Positions 32,649 through 41,450 are shown, numbered from the stretch's first letter. The stretch: DNA of 64,000 nucleotides from Rhodospirillaceae bacterium (GCA_947467145.1 CANIGJ010000001.1:62001-126000); one strand, 5' to 3'. Program-made: numbers and translations. Notes: generated by a model not told the origin, from the sequence alone.

Positions 32649-33442
32649 CCGGCTCAACGCAACGCATTTGGGGCATGGTGCTCCGCAACCTGTACCTCTT
32701 GCGCTCGTCGTGGCCGCGCCTGTTTGAGCTCGCCTATTGGCCGACCTTCTCGCTGCTCATCTGGGGGTTTCTCTCGCAATTCCTGATGACCAACTCGTCC
32801 TATATCGCGCAGGCCGCCGGCGTGCTGATCAGCGCGGTGCTGTTGTGGGATGTGTTGTTCCGTTCGAACCTCGGCCTTGCCATCACGTTCCTCGAAGAAA
32901 TGTGGTCGCGCAATCTCGGCCAATTGTTCATCAGTCCGTTGCGTCCGCTGGAGCTTGTCGCCGCCTTGATGGTGATCAGCTTCCTGCGCACCCTCATCAG
33001 TGTTGTTCCGGCCGCCCTGCTCGCCATGCCGTTGTTCGGTGTGTGGGTGTTCGATCTCGGCTTCGCGCTGGCCGCTTTCTTCTTCAACCTGATGGTCATG
33101 GGTTGGGCGGTCGGGCTGTTCGTCACGGGCCTGCTGCTGCGCATGGGGCTGGGCGCCGAGGGCATCGTGTGGACCGGCATTTTCCTGATCGCGCCGATCA
33201 CCGGCATCTATTATCCGATCTCGGTGCTGCCCGAATGGTTGCAGCCTCTTGCCTGGTCGTTCCCCTCGACCTATGTGTTCGAGGGGATGCGCGCGGTCAT
33301 GTTCGACCATGTTTTCCGCTGGGATCTGATGATGGGCGCGGTTCTGCTCAATATTGTCTATCTGATCGCCGGCGCCGTATCGTTCTTGATATTTTACCGT
33401 ATCGCGCGCGTGCGCGGACTGTTGCTGCAACAGGGAGACTGA
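32645..33442 (+). CDS. ABC-2 type transporter permease
   Basis: Membrane partner (265 aa, about six helices) of the preceding ATPase. It has an ABC-2 family layout, with a conserved late segment around ISVLPEWLQPLAWSFPSTYVFEGMR that is typical of NodJ/DrrB-like permeases. It starts with GTG at 32645, overlapping the ATPase stop by 4 bp. It ends one base before the SYLF lipoprotein gene. No substrate can be assigned. Confidence 0.92.
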   Translation: MTGSTQRIWGMVLRNLYLLRSSWPRLFELAYWPTFSLLIWGFLSQFLMTNSSYIAQAAGVLISAVLLWDVLFRSNLGLAITFLEEMWSRNLGQLFISPLRPLELVAALMVISFLRTLISVVPAALLAMPLFGVWVFDLGFALAAFFFNLMVMGWAVGLFVTGLLLRMGLGAEGIVWTGIFLIAPITGIYYPISVLPEWLQPLAWSFPSTYVFEGMRAVMFDHVFRWDLMMGAVLLNIVYLIAGAVSFLIFYRIARVRGLLLQQGD

Positions 33443-33443
33443 A

Positions 33444-34109
33444 ATGAACCGTTTTCTATCCGCCATCGTCGCCGTTAGCGCGCTGATGCTGTCCGCCTGC
33501 GCCGGCAGCAAGGTGCCGACGACACAAGCCATCGTCGATGAAGCCCGCGCCACCGTGGAGGCATTAAAAGCACAGGATCATAAGCCGAAATTCGCCGACG
33601 CGCTGGCGCAGGCCAAAGGCATCGCGATCTTCCCCAATCTCTACAAGGGCGCGTTCTTCTTCGGCGCCGAAGGCGGCAACGGCGTCGTCCTGGTGCGCGA
33701 TGCCAGCGGTGCCTGGAGCTATCCCGCCTTTTATTCCATCGCGGCCGGCAGCTTCGGCCTGCAATTCGGCGGACAGAAAGCGCGCACTGTCCTGGTCATG
33801 CGCTCGGACAAGGCGGTGAAGGCCGTTCTCGATTATCAGGCCAAGTTCGGCGCGGATGTCGGCATCGCGGTCGCCACCGTCGGCGCCGGGCTCGAAGGAT
33901 CGACGACGACAAATGCCGGCGCCGATATCATTGCCTTCAACGATGCGATGGGACTGTACGGCGGCATCTCGCTGGAAGGCAGCGGCCTCGTGCGGCGCAA
34001 CGACTTCAACCAGGATTATTACGGCCAGCCCAGCGAGTATAACGAGATCCTGTTCAATCAGGGTCGTACGGCCGCCAAGGCCGACGGCCTCAGGGCCGCG
34101 CTGCAGTAA
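33444..34109 (+). CDS. SYLF (YSC84-like) domain lipoprotein
   Basis: A 221-aa lipoprotein: signal peptide with lipobox LSAC (Cys19), then a SYLF/Ysc84 lipid-binding domain across most of the protein (AKGIAIFPNLYKGAFFFGAEGG near 52, the VGIAVATVGAGLEG repeat region, then YGGISLEGS near 180). SYLF domains bind phospholipids; in bacteria the role is unsettled. A GGGAG ribosome site sits inside the permease end. It is the last gene of the EAL-like/ABC operon and may connect the exporter with an envelope lipid function. It ends one base from the convergent fdsD stop. Confidence 0.88.
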   Translation: MNRFLSAIVAVSALMLSACAGSKVPTTQAIVDEARATVEALKAQDHKPKFADALAQAKGIAIFPNLYKGAFFFGAEGGNGVVLVRDASGAWSYPAFYSIAAGSFGLQFGGQKARTVLVMRSDKAVKAVLDYQAKFGADVGIAVATVGAGLEGSTTTNAGADIIAFNDAMGLYGGISLEGSGLVRRNDFNQDYYGQPSEYNEILFNQGRTAAKADGLRAALQ

Positions 34110-34110
34110 C

Positions 34111-34338
34111 CTAAGCCGCGCTCGCGGGCTTCTTCAGCAGCTTGGCAGCCGCCAGTGCGATGGGTGAAAGCCCGTCGCCGCCCGCTTCGACATGCGCGAT
34201 CATCTTGACGCGCATGCGCGGATCCCAGAACTGGATGAGATGATCGTAGGTGCCTTTGATCGCGTCTTCTTCGGCGTACGGCTTGAAGAAGGCGGCGATC
34301 TGGTTCGCCATGGTCACAAGGCGTTTGCTGTCGTCCAC
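34111..34338 (-). CDS. fdsD: Formate dehydrogenase delta subunit
   Basis: Small protein (75 aa) of the FdsD family, found at the end of NAD-dependent formate dehydrogenase operons and thought to assist maturation or assembly. The core is RLVTMANQIAAFF, then HLIQFWDPRMRVKMI and a C-terminal helix. The start is taken as GTG at 34336-34338, one base after the fdhD stop; an upstream in-frame Met would overlap fdhD by 53 bp. It is last in the operon. Confidence 0.9.
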   Translation of the reverse strand: MDDSKRLVTMANQIAAFFKPYAEEDAIKGTYDHLIQFWDPRMRVKMIAHVEAGGDGLSPIALAAAKLLKKPASAA

Positions 34339-34339
34339 G

Positions 34340-35143
34340 TCAGATGATCCGTTCGCTATGGGCGTAAAGGTTGAAGCCCGCCCCGCGCGCAAACGCGGCG
34401 ACGGTCAGATTGTGTTTTTCGGCCAGTTCGATGGCGAGCGAGGTCGGCGCCGACACCGCAACCAACAACGGACTGCCGAACGAGACGGTCTTCTGCACCA
34501 TCTCCATGCTGCAACGGCTCGTGACGGCGACGAAGCCATCCTCTGGGTTCAGGCCCGCGCGCAAGACCGCACCGATCAGTTTATCCAGCGCGTTATGGCG
34601 GCCGACATCTTCGCGTACGAGCAATAGCTTGCCGTCGCGATCGGCAAAGCCCGCCGCATGCACGGCGCCGGTGTCCTTGTTGATATCCTGATGATCCGGC
34701 AATTCGCGCATCGCCCGATCGATAGCGCTTGATGCGATCGGCAGTGTCGCGGGCAGGTTCGGCAGCGGCCGCAAGACCTGATCCATCTCCGAGATGCCGC
34801 AGAGCCCGCAGCCGGTGCGCCCGGCGACGTTGCGCTTACGCTCGCTCAGCACGGCGGCGTGGCCGGCGGAGATTTCGATGGCGATGCTCGCACCCGCGCC
34901 CTTCGCTTCGGTCGATACGGACCCGACGTCCGCCATGCGGTCGACGATGCCTTCGGCAATCGAGAAGCCGTAAGCAAAATCGACGAGATCGTTCGGGCTC
35001 GCCATCATGACGGCGTGACTGTCGCCGTTGTAAAGAAACGCCACCGGAATCTCGACGGCGACCGCATCCAAAGCATTGCCGGTTTTCCCGATCCGAGTAA
35101 CCGGGGCCTCAATGAACGCAAAACGCTGGGTAGCGGCGTCCAT
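34340..35143 (-). CDS. fdhD: Formate dehydrogenase accessory sulfurtransferase FdhD
   Basis: Transfers sulfur to the molybdenum cofactor of formate dehydrogenase (267 aa). The CxxC motif CGLCG has Cys112 and Cys115. Other conserved parts are YGFSIAEGIV and REDVGRHNALDKLIG. It lies 2 bp downstream of fdsA and 1 bp upstream of fdsD, between the catalytic subunits and the delta subunit, consistent with maturing FdsA. Confidence 0.96.
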   Translation of the reverse strand: MDAATQRFAFIEAPVTRIGKTGNALDAVAVEIPVAFLYNGDSHAVMMASPNDLVDFAYGFSIAEGIVDRMADVGSVSTEAKGAGASIAIEISAGHAAVLSERKRNVAGRTGCGLCGISEMDQVLRPLPNLPATLPIASSAIDRAMRELPDHQDINKDTGAVHAAGFADRDGKLLLVREDVGRHNALDKLIGAVLRAGLNPEDGFVAVTSRCSMEMVQKTVSFGSPLLVAVSAPTSLAIELAEKHNLTVAAFARGAGFNLYAHSERII

Positions 35144-35145
35144 TC

Positions 35146-37983
35146 CTACTCCGCCGCGGTCGCGATCCGCTTGGTCTGAACGCGGAAGTCGTCATTGTTG
35201 GCCTGCCAATCGGAATATTGATTGGTCTGGCGGACCTCAACGGCGGTCACCTTATATTCCGGGCAGTTGGTCGCCCAGTCGGAGAAGTCCGTGGTGACGA
35301 CGTTGGCGCCGGTTTCGGGATGATGGAACGTCGTGTAGACGACGCCCGGCTGCATGCGATCGGAGATCTTGGCCGGCAAGGTGATTTCACCCACGCGGCT
35401 GTTCAGCGAGATCCGGTCGCCGTCACGGATACCGCGATTCTCGGCATCGAACGGATGGATTTCCAGTACGTCTTCGTCGTGCCACATGGAATTGTGCGTG
35501 CGGCGCGACTGCGCACCGACATTGTATTGCGACAAAATGCGCCCGGTGGTGAGCAGCAGCGGGAAACGCGCGCCCGTGCGTTCCTCGGTCGGCACATATT
35601 CGGTGATCATAAACTTGCCCTTACCGCGCACGAAGCCGCCGATATGCATGGTCGGCGTGCCGAGCGGGGCCGCGTCGTTGCACGGCCACTGGACCGAGCC
35701 CAGGCCGTCGAGCAGCGCGTAGGACACGCCCTTGAAGCCCGGCGTCAGGCGCGCGATCTCGTCCATGATCTCGGACGGATGGGTGTAGGTCATCGGATAA
35801 CCCAGCGCGTTAGAGAGCGCCATGGTGATTTCCCAATCGGCCAGGCCGTTGACCGGCGGGGTCGCCTTGCGCACGCGGCTGATGCGGCGCTCGGCATTGG
35901 TAAAGGTGCCGTCCTTTTCGAGGAAGGACGAACCCGGCAGGAACACATGCGCGTAAGATGCCGTCTCGTTCAGGAACAGATCCTGCACGACGACGCATTC
36001 CATGGCCGCCATCGCCGCTTGCACATGAATGGTGTTCGGATCGGATTGGACGATATCCTCACCCTCGACATAGATGCCCTTGAAGGTGCCATCGATAGCC
36101 GCATCGAACATGTTCGGGATACGCAGGCCCGGCTCGGGATCGAGGGTCACGCCCCAGGCATCCTCGAACAGCTTGCGCGTGATGTCGTCCGACACGTGAC
36201 GGTAGCCCGGCAGTTCGTGCGGGAACGAACCCATATCGCACGCACCCTGCACGTTGTTCTGACCGCGCAGCGGATTGATGCCGACACCGCGCCGCCCGAT
36301 ATTGCCGGTCGCCATGGCGAGGTTCGCCATTGCCATCACCGTGGTCGTGCCCTGGCTGTGTTCGGTAACGCCGAGGCCGTAATAGATCGCCGCGTTCTTC
36401 GCACCCGCATACAGACGCGCCGCAGCGCGCAGTTCGGCCGCCGGCACGCGCGACATCGCTTCGGTCGCTTCCGGAGAATTCTCCGGCTTCTTGATGAAGT
36501 CGAGCCACAGCTTGAAGTCGGCTTCTTCGCAACGTTCGGCGATGTACTGATCCGCAAGCAAGCCTTCGGTCGCGATCACGTGGGCGATGGCATTGATGAC
36601 GGCGACGTTGGTGCCGGGCATCAATTGCAGATGATGCTGTGCCTCGACATGCGGCGTGCGCACCAGATCGATGCGGCGCGGATCGACGACGATCAATTGC
36701 GCGCCTTCGCGCAGGCGATGCTTCATGGCCGACGCAAACACCGGATGGGCATCGGTCGGGTTGGCGCCGATCACCATGATCAGATCGGCCTCGTGCACCG
36801 AGTCGAAATCCTGCGTGCCGGCAGAGGTGCCGAAGGTGGTCTTCAGGCCATAACCCGTGGGCGAATGGCAGACGCGGGCACAGGTGTCAGTGTTGTTATT
36901 GCCGAACGCCGCGCGGATCAGCTTCTGCACCAGATAGGTTTCTTCATTGGTGCAGCGCGACGAGGTGATGCCGCCGACGGAGCCGCGACCGTATTTTGCC
37001 TGGATGCGCTTGAATTCGCTGGCCGCGTGATTGATCGCGACTTCCCAGCTCACTTCCTGCCAAGGATCGGTGATCTTGGCGCGGATCATCGGCTTCGTGA
37101 TGCGTTCCTTGTGCGTGGCATAGCCCCAGGCGAAACGCCCCTTCACGCAGGAATGGCCGTGGTTCGCCTTGCCGTCTTTCCACGGCGTCATGCGCACGAC
37201 CTTGTCGCCTTGCAGCTCGGCCTTGAAAGAGCAGCCGACACCACAGTACGCACATGTAGTCAGCACTTCCCGGTTGGGCTGACCGGCTTCGATGATGGTC
37301 TTTTCATTGAGCGTCGCGGTCGGACAGGCATTGACGCAGGCGCCGCACGACACGCATTCGGATTCCAGGAAGTTCTCTTCAACGCCCGCCGACACATGCG
37401 ACTGAAAGCCGCGGCTGCCGATGGTCAGCGCGAAGGTACCCTGCTGTTCCTCGCAGGCGCGCACGCAACGCGAACAGACGATGCATTTGGACGCTTCAAA
37501 GGTGAAGTACGGGTTGGATTCGTCCTTCTCCAGATGGGTGTGGTTCTCGCCGTCATAGCCGTAGCGCACATTGCGCAGGCCGACCGCACCGGCCATATCC
37601 TGCAATTCGCAATCGCCGTTGGCCGAACAGGTCAAACAATCGAGCGGATGATCGGAGATATACAACTCCATCACGCCCTTGCGGAGTTTGGCGAGCTTAT
37701 CGGTCTGGGTATGCACCTTCATGCCGGGTTCGACCGGCGTGGTGCAGGACGCGGGTGTGCCGCGCCGCCCGTCGATCTCGACGAGGCAGAGGCGGCAAGA
37801 ACCGAACGCTTCGAGACTATCGGTGGCGCAGAGTTTGGGAACCGGGATTTCCGCCAAGGAGGCCGCGCGCATCACCGAGGTGCCGGCGGGCACGGTAACC
37901 GACACGCCGTCGATTTCAAGCGTCACATCCGTCGCACTTTGACGGGCCGGTGTTCCGAGATCCTGGTAGAAAGGCGCAACCAT
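35146..37983 (-). CDS. fdsA: NAD-dependent formate dehydrogenase alpha subunit
   Basis: Catalytic molybdenum or tungsten bis-MGD subunit oxidising formate to CO2 (945 aa). The N-terminal NuoG-like part has a [2Fe-2S] site (Cys52, 63, 66, 80), a His/Cys cluster region (CSANGDCELQ), and two [4Fe-4S] sets (CIVCSRCVRAC and CVSCGACVNACP). The molybdopterin domain follows, with CAYCGVGC for a further [4Fe-4S] and the metal-ligand cysteine in ARVCHSPT. Cys rather than selenocysteine is encoded. The ATG at 37981-37983 has a GGAGG site; the upstream extension lies in fdsB. Confidence 0.97.
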   Translation of the reverse strand: MVAPFYQDLGTPARQSATDVTLEIDGVSVTVPAGTSVMRAASLAEIPVPKLCATDSLEAFGSCRLCLVEIDGRRGTPASCTTPVEPGMKVHTQTDKLAKLRKGVMELYISDHPLDCLTCSANGDCELQDMAGAVGLRNVRYGYDGENHTHLEKDESNPYFTFEASKCIVCSRCVRACEEQQGTFALTIGSRGFQSHVSAGVEENFLESECVSCGACVNACPTATLNEKTIIEAGQPNREVLTTCAYCGVGCSFKAELQGDKVVRMTPWKDGKANHGHSCVKGRFAWGYATHKERITKPMIRAKITDPWQEVSWEVAINHAASEFKRIQAKYGRGSVGGITSSRCTNEETYLVQKLIRAAFGNNNTDTCARVCHSPTGYGLKTTFGTSAGTQDFDSVHEADLIMVIGANPTDAHPVFASAMKHRLREGAQLIVVDPRRIDLVRTPHVEAQHHLQLMPGTNVAVINAIAHVIATEGLLADQYIAERCEEADFKLWLDFIKKPENSPEATEAMSRVPAAELRAAARLYAGAKNAAIYYGLGVTEHSQGTTTVMAMANLAMATGNIGRRGVGINPLRGQNNVQGACDMGSFPHELPGYRHVSDDITRKLFEDAWGVTLDPEPGLRIPNMFDAAIDGTFKGIYVEGEDIVQSDPNTIHVQAAMAAMECVVVQDLFLNETASYAHVFLPGSSFLEKDGTFTNAERRISRVRKATPPVNGLADWEITMALSNALGYPMTYTHPSEIMDEIARLTPGFKGVSYALLDGLGSVQWPCNDAAPLGTPTMHIGGFVRGKGKFMITEYVPTEERTGARFPLLLTTGRILSQYNVGAQSRRTHNSMWHDEDVLEIHPFDAENRGIRDGDRISLNSRVGEITLPAKISDRMQPGVVYTTFHHPETGANVVTTDFSDWATNCPEYKVTAVEVRQTNQYSDWQANNDDFRVQTKRIATAAE

Positions 37984-38000
37984 GGCGAAAGCCTCCGTTC

Positions 38001-39539
38001 TTATTCTGCCGCGGCTTGATGCGCGGGCGTGAAATCCTCGGGGAAGTGATCGAGCGCGCTTAAGACCGGCATCGGCGTCAAACCGCCGAGCGCGCACAGC
38101 GAGCCGTCGCGCATGACCTCGGACAGGTCGCGCACCAGTTCGATATTGTTGGCGACATCCTCGCCTTTGATGATCTTGTCGATCGTCTCCATGCCGCGCG
38201 TCGAACCAATACGGCAGGGCGTGCATTTGCCGCAGGATTCGATGGCGCAGAATTCCATGGCGAAGCGCGCCTGACGCGCGAGATCGACGCTGTCGTCGAA
38301 CACCACGATGCCGCCATGCCCGATCATGCCGCCCTTGGCGGCGAATTCCTCGTAGCCGAACGGCGTATCGAACAGATGGGTCGGCCAGTAGGCGCCGAGC
38401 GGCCCGCCGACCTGGACGGCCCGCACCGGGCGGCCCGTGTAGGTGCCGCCGCCATAAACCTCGATGATCTCTTTGAGCGAGAAGCCGAACGCGCGTTCGA
38501 TCAATCCGCCCTGCTTGATATTGCCGGCCAATTGAATGGGCATGGTGCCGCGCGAGCGCCCGATGCCGAATTCCTGATAATAGGCCGAGCCTTCGGCCAG
38601 GATCGTCGGCACGGCGGCAAAGGACAGCACGTTGTTGATGACGGTCGGCTTGCCGAACAGACCTTGCAACGCCGGCAGCGGCGGCTTGGCGCGCACCTGG
38701 CCGCGGCGCCCTTCGAGGCTTTCGAGCAGCGAGGTTTCTTCGCCGCAGATATAAGCGCCGGCACCGAGGCGGGTTTCGAGATCGAAGGTCTTGCCCGAAC
38801 CCAGCACATTCGCGCCCAGGATCTTTTTCGTATAGGCGATCTCGATCGCGCGGTTCATCTGCGCGAAGGCATGCGGATATTCGCTGCGAATGTAGATGAA
38901 GCCCTTGGTGGCGCCGACCGCGAGGCCGGCGATGGCCATGCCCTCGATGAGCAGGAAGGGATCGCCTTCCATCAGCATGCGATCGGCGAAGGTGCCACTA
39001 TCGCCCTCGTCCGCATTGCAGACGATATATTTCTGGGCAGCCGTCGTGCCGGCAACCGTGTTCCACTTGATGCCGGTCGGGAAACCGGCGCCGCCGCGAC
39101 CGCGCAGGCCCGAATCCGTGACCATCTTCACGATATCGGCGGACGTGAGCGCGATAGCCTTCTTCAGCCCGGCGAGCCCGCCCAACTTTTCGTAGTCGTG
39201 GACCGACAAAGGGTCGGTGATGCCGCAACGTGCGAACGTCACACGCTGCTGGCTTTTGAAATACGGAATTTCGGCAATATCGCCGAGTGCTTTCGGGTGC
39301 GCGGCTGTCTCGAAGAGCGACGGGACATCCTCGATACCGATGGGACCGAAGCCGATACGTTTGCCGGCCTCTTCGATTTCGACCAGCGGCTCCAGCCACA
39401 GCATGCCGCGCGTGCCGTTGCGCACGATGGTCGCATCTAGCTTACGCTTTGAAATTTCAGTGCGAATGGCGTCGGCCACCTCGTCGGCGCCGACCGAAAC
39501 GGCCGCCGCGTCGCACGGGATGTAAATGCGCAGGGTCAT
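38001..39539 (-). CDS. fdsB: NAD-dependent formate dehydrogenase beta subunit
   Basis: NADH/FMN-binding subunit (512 aa) passing formate electrons to NAD+. An N-terminal thioredoxin-like part precedes the NuoF-like core with GLRGRGGAGFPTGIKW (FMN/NADH loop), the CNADEGDSGTFADR segment and GAGAYICGEETSLLES. The [4Fe-4S] site is CGKCTPCRIGSTRG, with a later Cys in CALGG. It overlaps the fdsG stop by 4 bp and is followed by fdsA after 17 bp. Confidence 0.97.
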   Translation of the reverse strand: MTLRIYIPCDAAAVSVGADEVADAIRTEISKRKLDATIVRNGTRGMLWLEPLVEIEEAGKRIGFGPIGIEDVPSLFETAAHPKALGDIAEIPYFKSQQRVTFARCGITDPLSVHDYEKLGGLAGLKKAIALTSADIVKMVTDSGLRGRGGAGFPTGIKWNTVAGTTAAQKYIVCNADEGDSGTFADRMLMEGDPFLLIEGMAIAGLAVGATKGFIYIRSEYPHAFAQMNRAIEIAYTKKILGANVLGSGKTFDLETRLGAGAYICGEETSLLESLEGRRGQVRAKPPLPALQGLFGKPTVINNVLSFAAVPTILAEGSAYYQEFGIGRSRGTMPIQLAGNIKQGGLIERAFGFSLKEIIEVYGGGTYTGRPVRAVQVGGPLGAYWPTHLFDTPFGYEEFAAKGGMIGHGGIVVFDDSVDLARQARFAMEFCAIESCGKCTPCRIGSTRGMETIDKIIKGEDVANNIELVRDLSEVMRDGSLCALGGLTPMPVLSALDHFPEDFTPAHQAAAE

Positions 39540-40009
39540 TTGCGCACCTCGGCCAAAGCCTTCTCTTTACTCACACGACCATAGAGCTTGCCGTCGATCA
39601 TGGCCGACGGCGACAGGGCGCAATTGCCCAGGCAATAGACCGGCTCGAGCGTCACCTGGGCGCTATCGCCCAAGGCGGCCGCGACCTCGGCGAACAATTT
39701 TTCCGCGCCCATCGATTGGCAGGCCTCGGCGCGGCAGATTTTCAGCACATGCCGCTTGGCCGGCTCGTGGCGGAAGTCGTGATAGAACGAAACCACGCCA
39801 TGCACTTCGGCGCGCGACAGGTTCAGGACGTTCGCCACCACCGGGATGGCGGTGTCGTCCACATAACCAAAGCGGTCGTTCAGGGCATGCAGGATCGGGA
39901 TGAGCGGGCCGTCGAGGCCCTTCATGCTCGCCGCGATCTCGCGGACGAGTTCCAGATCGTAAGCTCCTGCCTCGGTTTTTTGTGTTGGCTTGCGCGGTAG
40001 CTGGCTCAT
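39536..40009 (-). CDS. fdsG: NAD-dependent formate dehydrogenase gamma subunit
   Basis: NuoE-like [2Fe-2S] subunit (157 aa). An N-terminal helical bundle (about 17-75) is followed by a thioredoxin-fold iron-sulfur domain with ligands Cys92, Cys97, Cys126 and Cys130 (CRAEAC and CLGNC). The frame is open upstream to a TTG, but the ATG at 40007-40009, with an upstream GGAGAGG, is the better start. It is first of the fds structural genes. The 89-bp gap before it carries three palindromes. Confidence 0.95.
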   Translation of the reverse strand: MSQLPRKPTQKTEAGAYDLELVREIAASMKGLDGPLIPILHALNDRFGYVDDTAIPVVANVLNLSRAEVHGVVSFYHDFRHEPAKRHVLKICRAEACQSMGAEKLFAEVAAALGDSAQVTLEPVYCLGNCALSPSAMIDGKLYGRVSKEKALAEVRK

Positions 40010-40031
40010 GGCGGGGACTATCCTCTCCCCT

Positions 40032-40083
40032 AAAATCGTTCTCAAGACGATTTTATCGAATTCGTAATCGATAAAACCGATTA
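40032..40083. promoter_or_regulatory. Interleaved palindromes upstream of fdsG
   Basis: Three inverted repeats occupy 52 bp: AAAATCGT/ACGATTTT with a 7-bp spacer (40032-40054, perfect); TTTATCGA/TCGATAAA with an 8-bp spacer (40052-40075, perfect); and TAATCGAT/ACCGATTA with a 3-bp spacer (40065-40083, 7 of 8). The last fits the T-N11-A form of LysR operators, and a LysR gene lies just upstream. They end 23 bp before the fdsG start. That they bind this regulator is inference. Confidence 0.6.
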
Positions 40084-40098
40084 CGCTTGGGATTTATC

Positions 40099-40371
40099 CT
40101 ACTCCCCTACAGAGACCGGTTCACGGTCCCGCGGGGTCGTCCAATCGCGATAAAGCTTACCCAAGGCCACGATGGCCCTCACCTCCTCTATAGATAGGTT
40201 CAAGGCACCCGCAATGACAGGGATGGCCCGGGCATCGATATAGCCGAACCGGTCGCGCAGGGCATGGAGCACCGGCACCAATGGATGGGTGATTTCGGCG
40301 AAATCCGCGGCGATTTGACGCACGAGTTCGGGGTCAAAAGGCGCGGAAGGAGTCGTAAAGGTTGTAGTCAT
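40099..40371 (-). CDS. Truncated FdsG-like protein lacking the iron-sulfur domain
   Basis: A 90-aa protein whose body matches the first part of FdsG: FDPELVRQIAADFAEITHPL and LRDRFGYIDARAIPVIAGAL against the FdsG helical region. It then diverges where the FdsG thioredoxin-like domain would begin (after about residue 72) and stops, so none of the four cluster cysteines is present. It lies 89 bp upstream of fdsG. The DNA before its start also resembles that before fdsG, as expected after a tandem duplication. The start is uncertain: ATG at 40369-40371 is chosen, and ATG at 40393-40395 and a TTG at 40407 are in frame. It could be a decaying copy or a small accessory protein. Confidence 0.7.
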   Translation of the reverse strand: MTTTFTTPSAPFDPELVRQIAADFAEITHPLVPVLHALRDRFGYIDARAIPVIAGALNLSIEEVRAIVALGKLYRDWTTPRDREPVSVGE

Positions 40372-40426
40372 GGCCGGATATATCTGCCGATCCATGATCG
40401 TTTTCAAATGAGTATTTTCGAATTTT

Positions 40427-40445
40427 TAATCGACTGCGTCGATTA
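40427..40445. promoter_or_regulatory. Perfect 19-bp palindrome at the end of the lysR gene
   Basis: TAATCGAC-TGC-GTCGATTA is a perfect inverted repeat with a 3-bp centre, in T-N11-A form. It overlaps the lysR stop codon (40443-40445) and lies upstream of the truncated fdsG-like gene. The same half-site (TAATCGA/TCGATTA) occurs before fdsG at 40065-40083, so the two sites probably bind one regulator. Confidence 0.6.
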
Positions 40446-41363
40446 GGCCTTCAGCAGGATGCCCGACTTCACCTGCTGCGCCGCATTGCTCTCGCGCACC
40501 GCGGAAAGAAAGGCCTCCACCAGGGGCGGATGCGGGTCCTGACGCCGCACCACGATCCCGATGGAATGGGTGATCTCGGGGCTGACCAAAGGCAGCGCGC
40601 TCATCCCTGGCGGCACCCCGAAGGCCCAGAGGAAATTATGCGGCAACACGCTCGACCAGACCCCGGTCTTGATGTGCGAGCACAGCGTCATCACCGAATT
40701 GGTCTCGATATGGGCGTTCGGCGTGCAGCCGACGCTCTGGAAGATCGCATTGATGATGCGGCGGTTCTGCATGTCCGGCGTCAATAGGCACAGCGGCGTA
40801 TAGGCCGCCTCTTTCCAGGTCACGTCCTGGCGGCCCTTGAACGGGCCGTCTGCCGGGGTCAACAGGATGTAATTCTCGTCATAGAGCGGATGCATATCGA
40901 CGCCATGCATCGGCTCGTTATCCAGATAGGTGACGCCGACATCGAGGCGGAATTCGTCCAAGGCGCGCTGAATCTCGTTGGACGTGTGCGACAGAATTTT
41001 CAAGGTCACCTTGGGATGCACCCGGCTCAACGGCGTGGTGAACAGCCCGATGGTCGGCAAGGTCGTCGGGATCACGCCGATCCGCAGCTCGCCGGCCAAT
41101 TCGCCGCGCATCAAGCCGATCTGCTGGTCCAGCGCGTCGCGCTCCGATACCACGCGTTTGGCCCAATCGAGCAGCACCCGGCCCTCGGCAGTGAAGCCCT
41201 TGAAGCGCTTGTCGCGCTCGATCAAGGGGGCGCCGATCTCAACCTCGAGCTGGCGGATCGCCGCCGACAGGGTCGATTGGGTGACGTTGCAGACGTCCGC
41301 CGCGCGGCCGAAATGGGCCTCCTGGCCCAGGGTCACGAAATATTTGAGATGGCGGAGCTGCAT
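40443..41363 (-). CDS. LysR-family transcriptional regulator
   Basis: A 306-aa LysR regulator: N-terminal winged helix-turn-helix (1-60, [20 protein letters not shown]) and a C-terminal periplasmic-binding-like effector domain (about 92-300). Similar LysR genes (FdsR type) lie next to fds operons and respond to formate. Adjacency, strand and the palindromes downstream make it the likely regulator of the fds operon. It diverges from glnS across 87 bp. Confidence 0.93.
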   Translation of the reverse strand: MQLRHLKYFVTLGQEAHFGRAADVCNVTQSTLSAAIRQLEVEIGAPLIERDKRFKGFTAEGRVLLDWAKRVVSERDALDQQIGLMRGELAGELRIGVIPTTLPTIGLFTTPLSRVHPKVTLKILSHTSNEIQRALDEFRLDVGVTYLDNEPMHGVDMHPLYDENYILLTPADGPFKGRQDVTWKEAAYTPLCLLTPDMQNRRIINAIFQSVGCTPNAHIETNSVMTLCSHIKTGVWSSVLPHNFLWAFGVPPGMSALPLVSPEITHSIGIVVRRQDPHPPLVEAFLSAVRESNAAQQVKSGILLKA

Positions 41364-41450
41364 GGCCGATTCTTAACCGGATTTCCGCTGGTTAGCCATC
41401 TTGGGAGGCCAAACTTGTTAGTCCGGCATATTTTTGGCACACCAAGGCCC

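Noticed and set aside
35218..38019. Very long open frame (933 codons) on the + strand opposite fdsA
   Set aside because: It is antisense to a well-supported gene with all Fe-S and metal-ligand motifs, and has an Arg/Gly/His-rich composition typical of shadow frames in GC-rich DNA.
40443..41450. glnS frame starting at 40890
   Set aside because: The first 187 codons lie antisense to lysR; the ATG at 41451 gives the normal GlnRS N-terminus just before HIGH.
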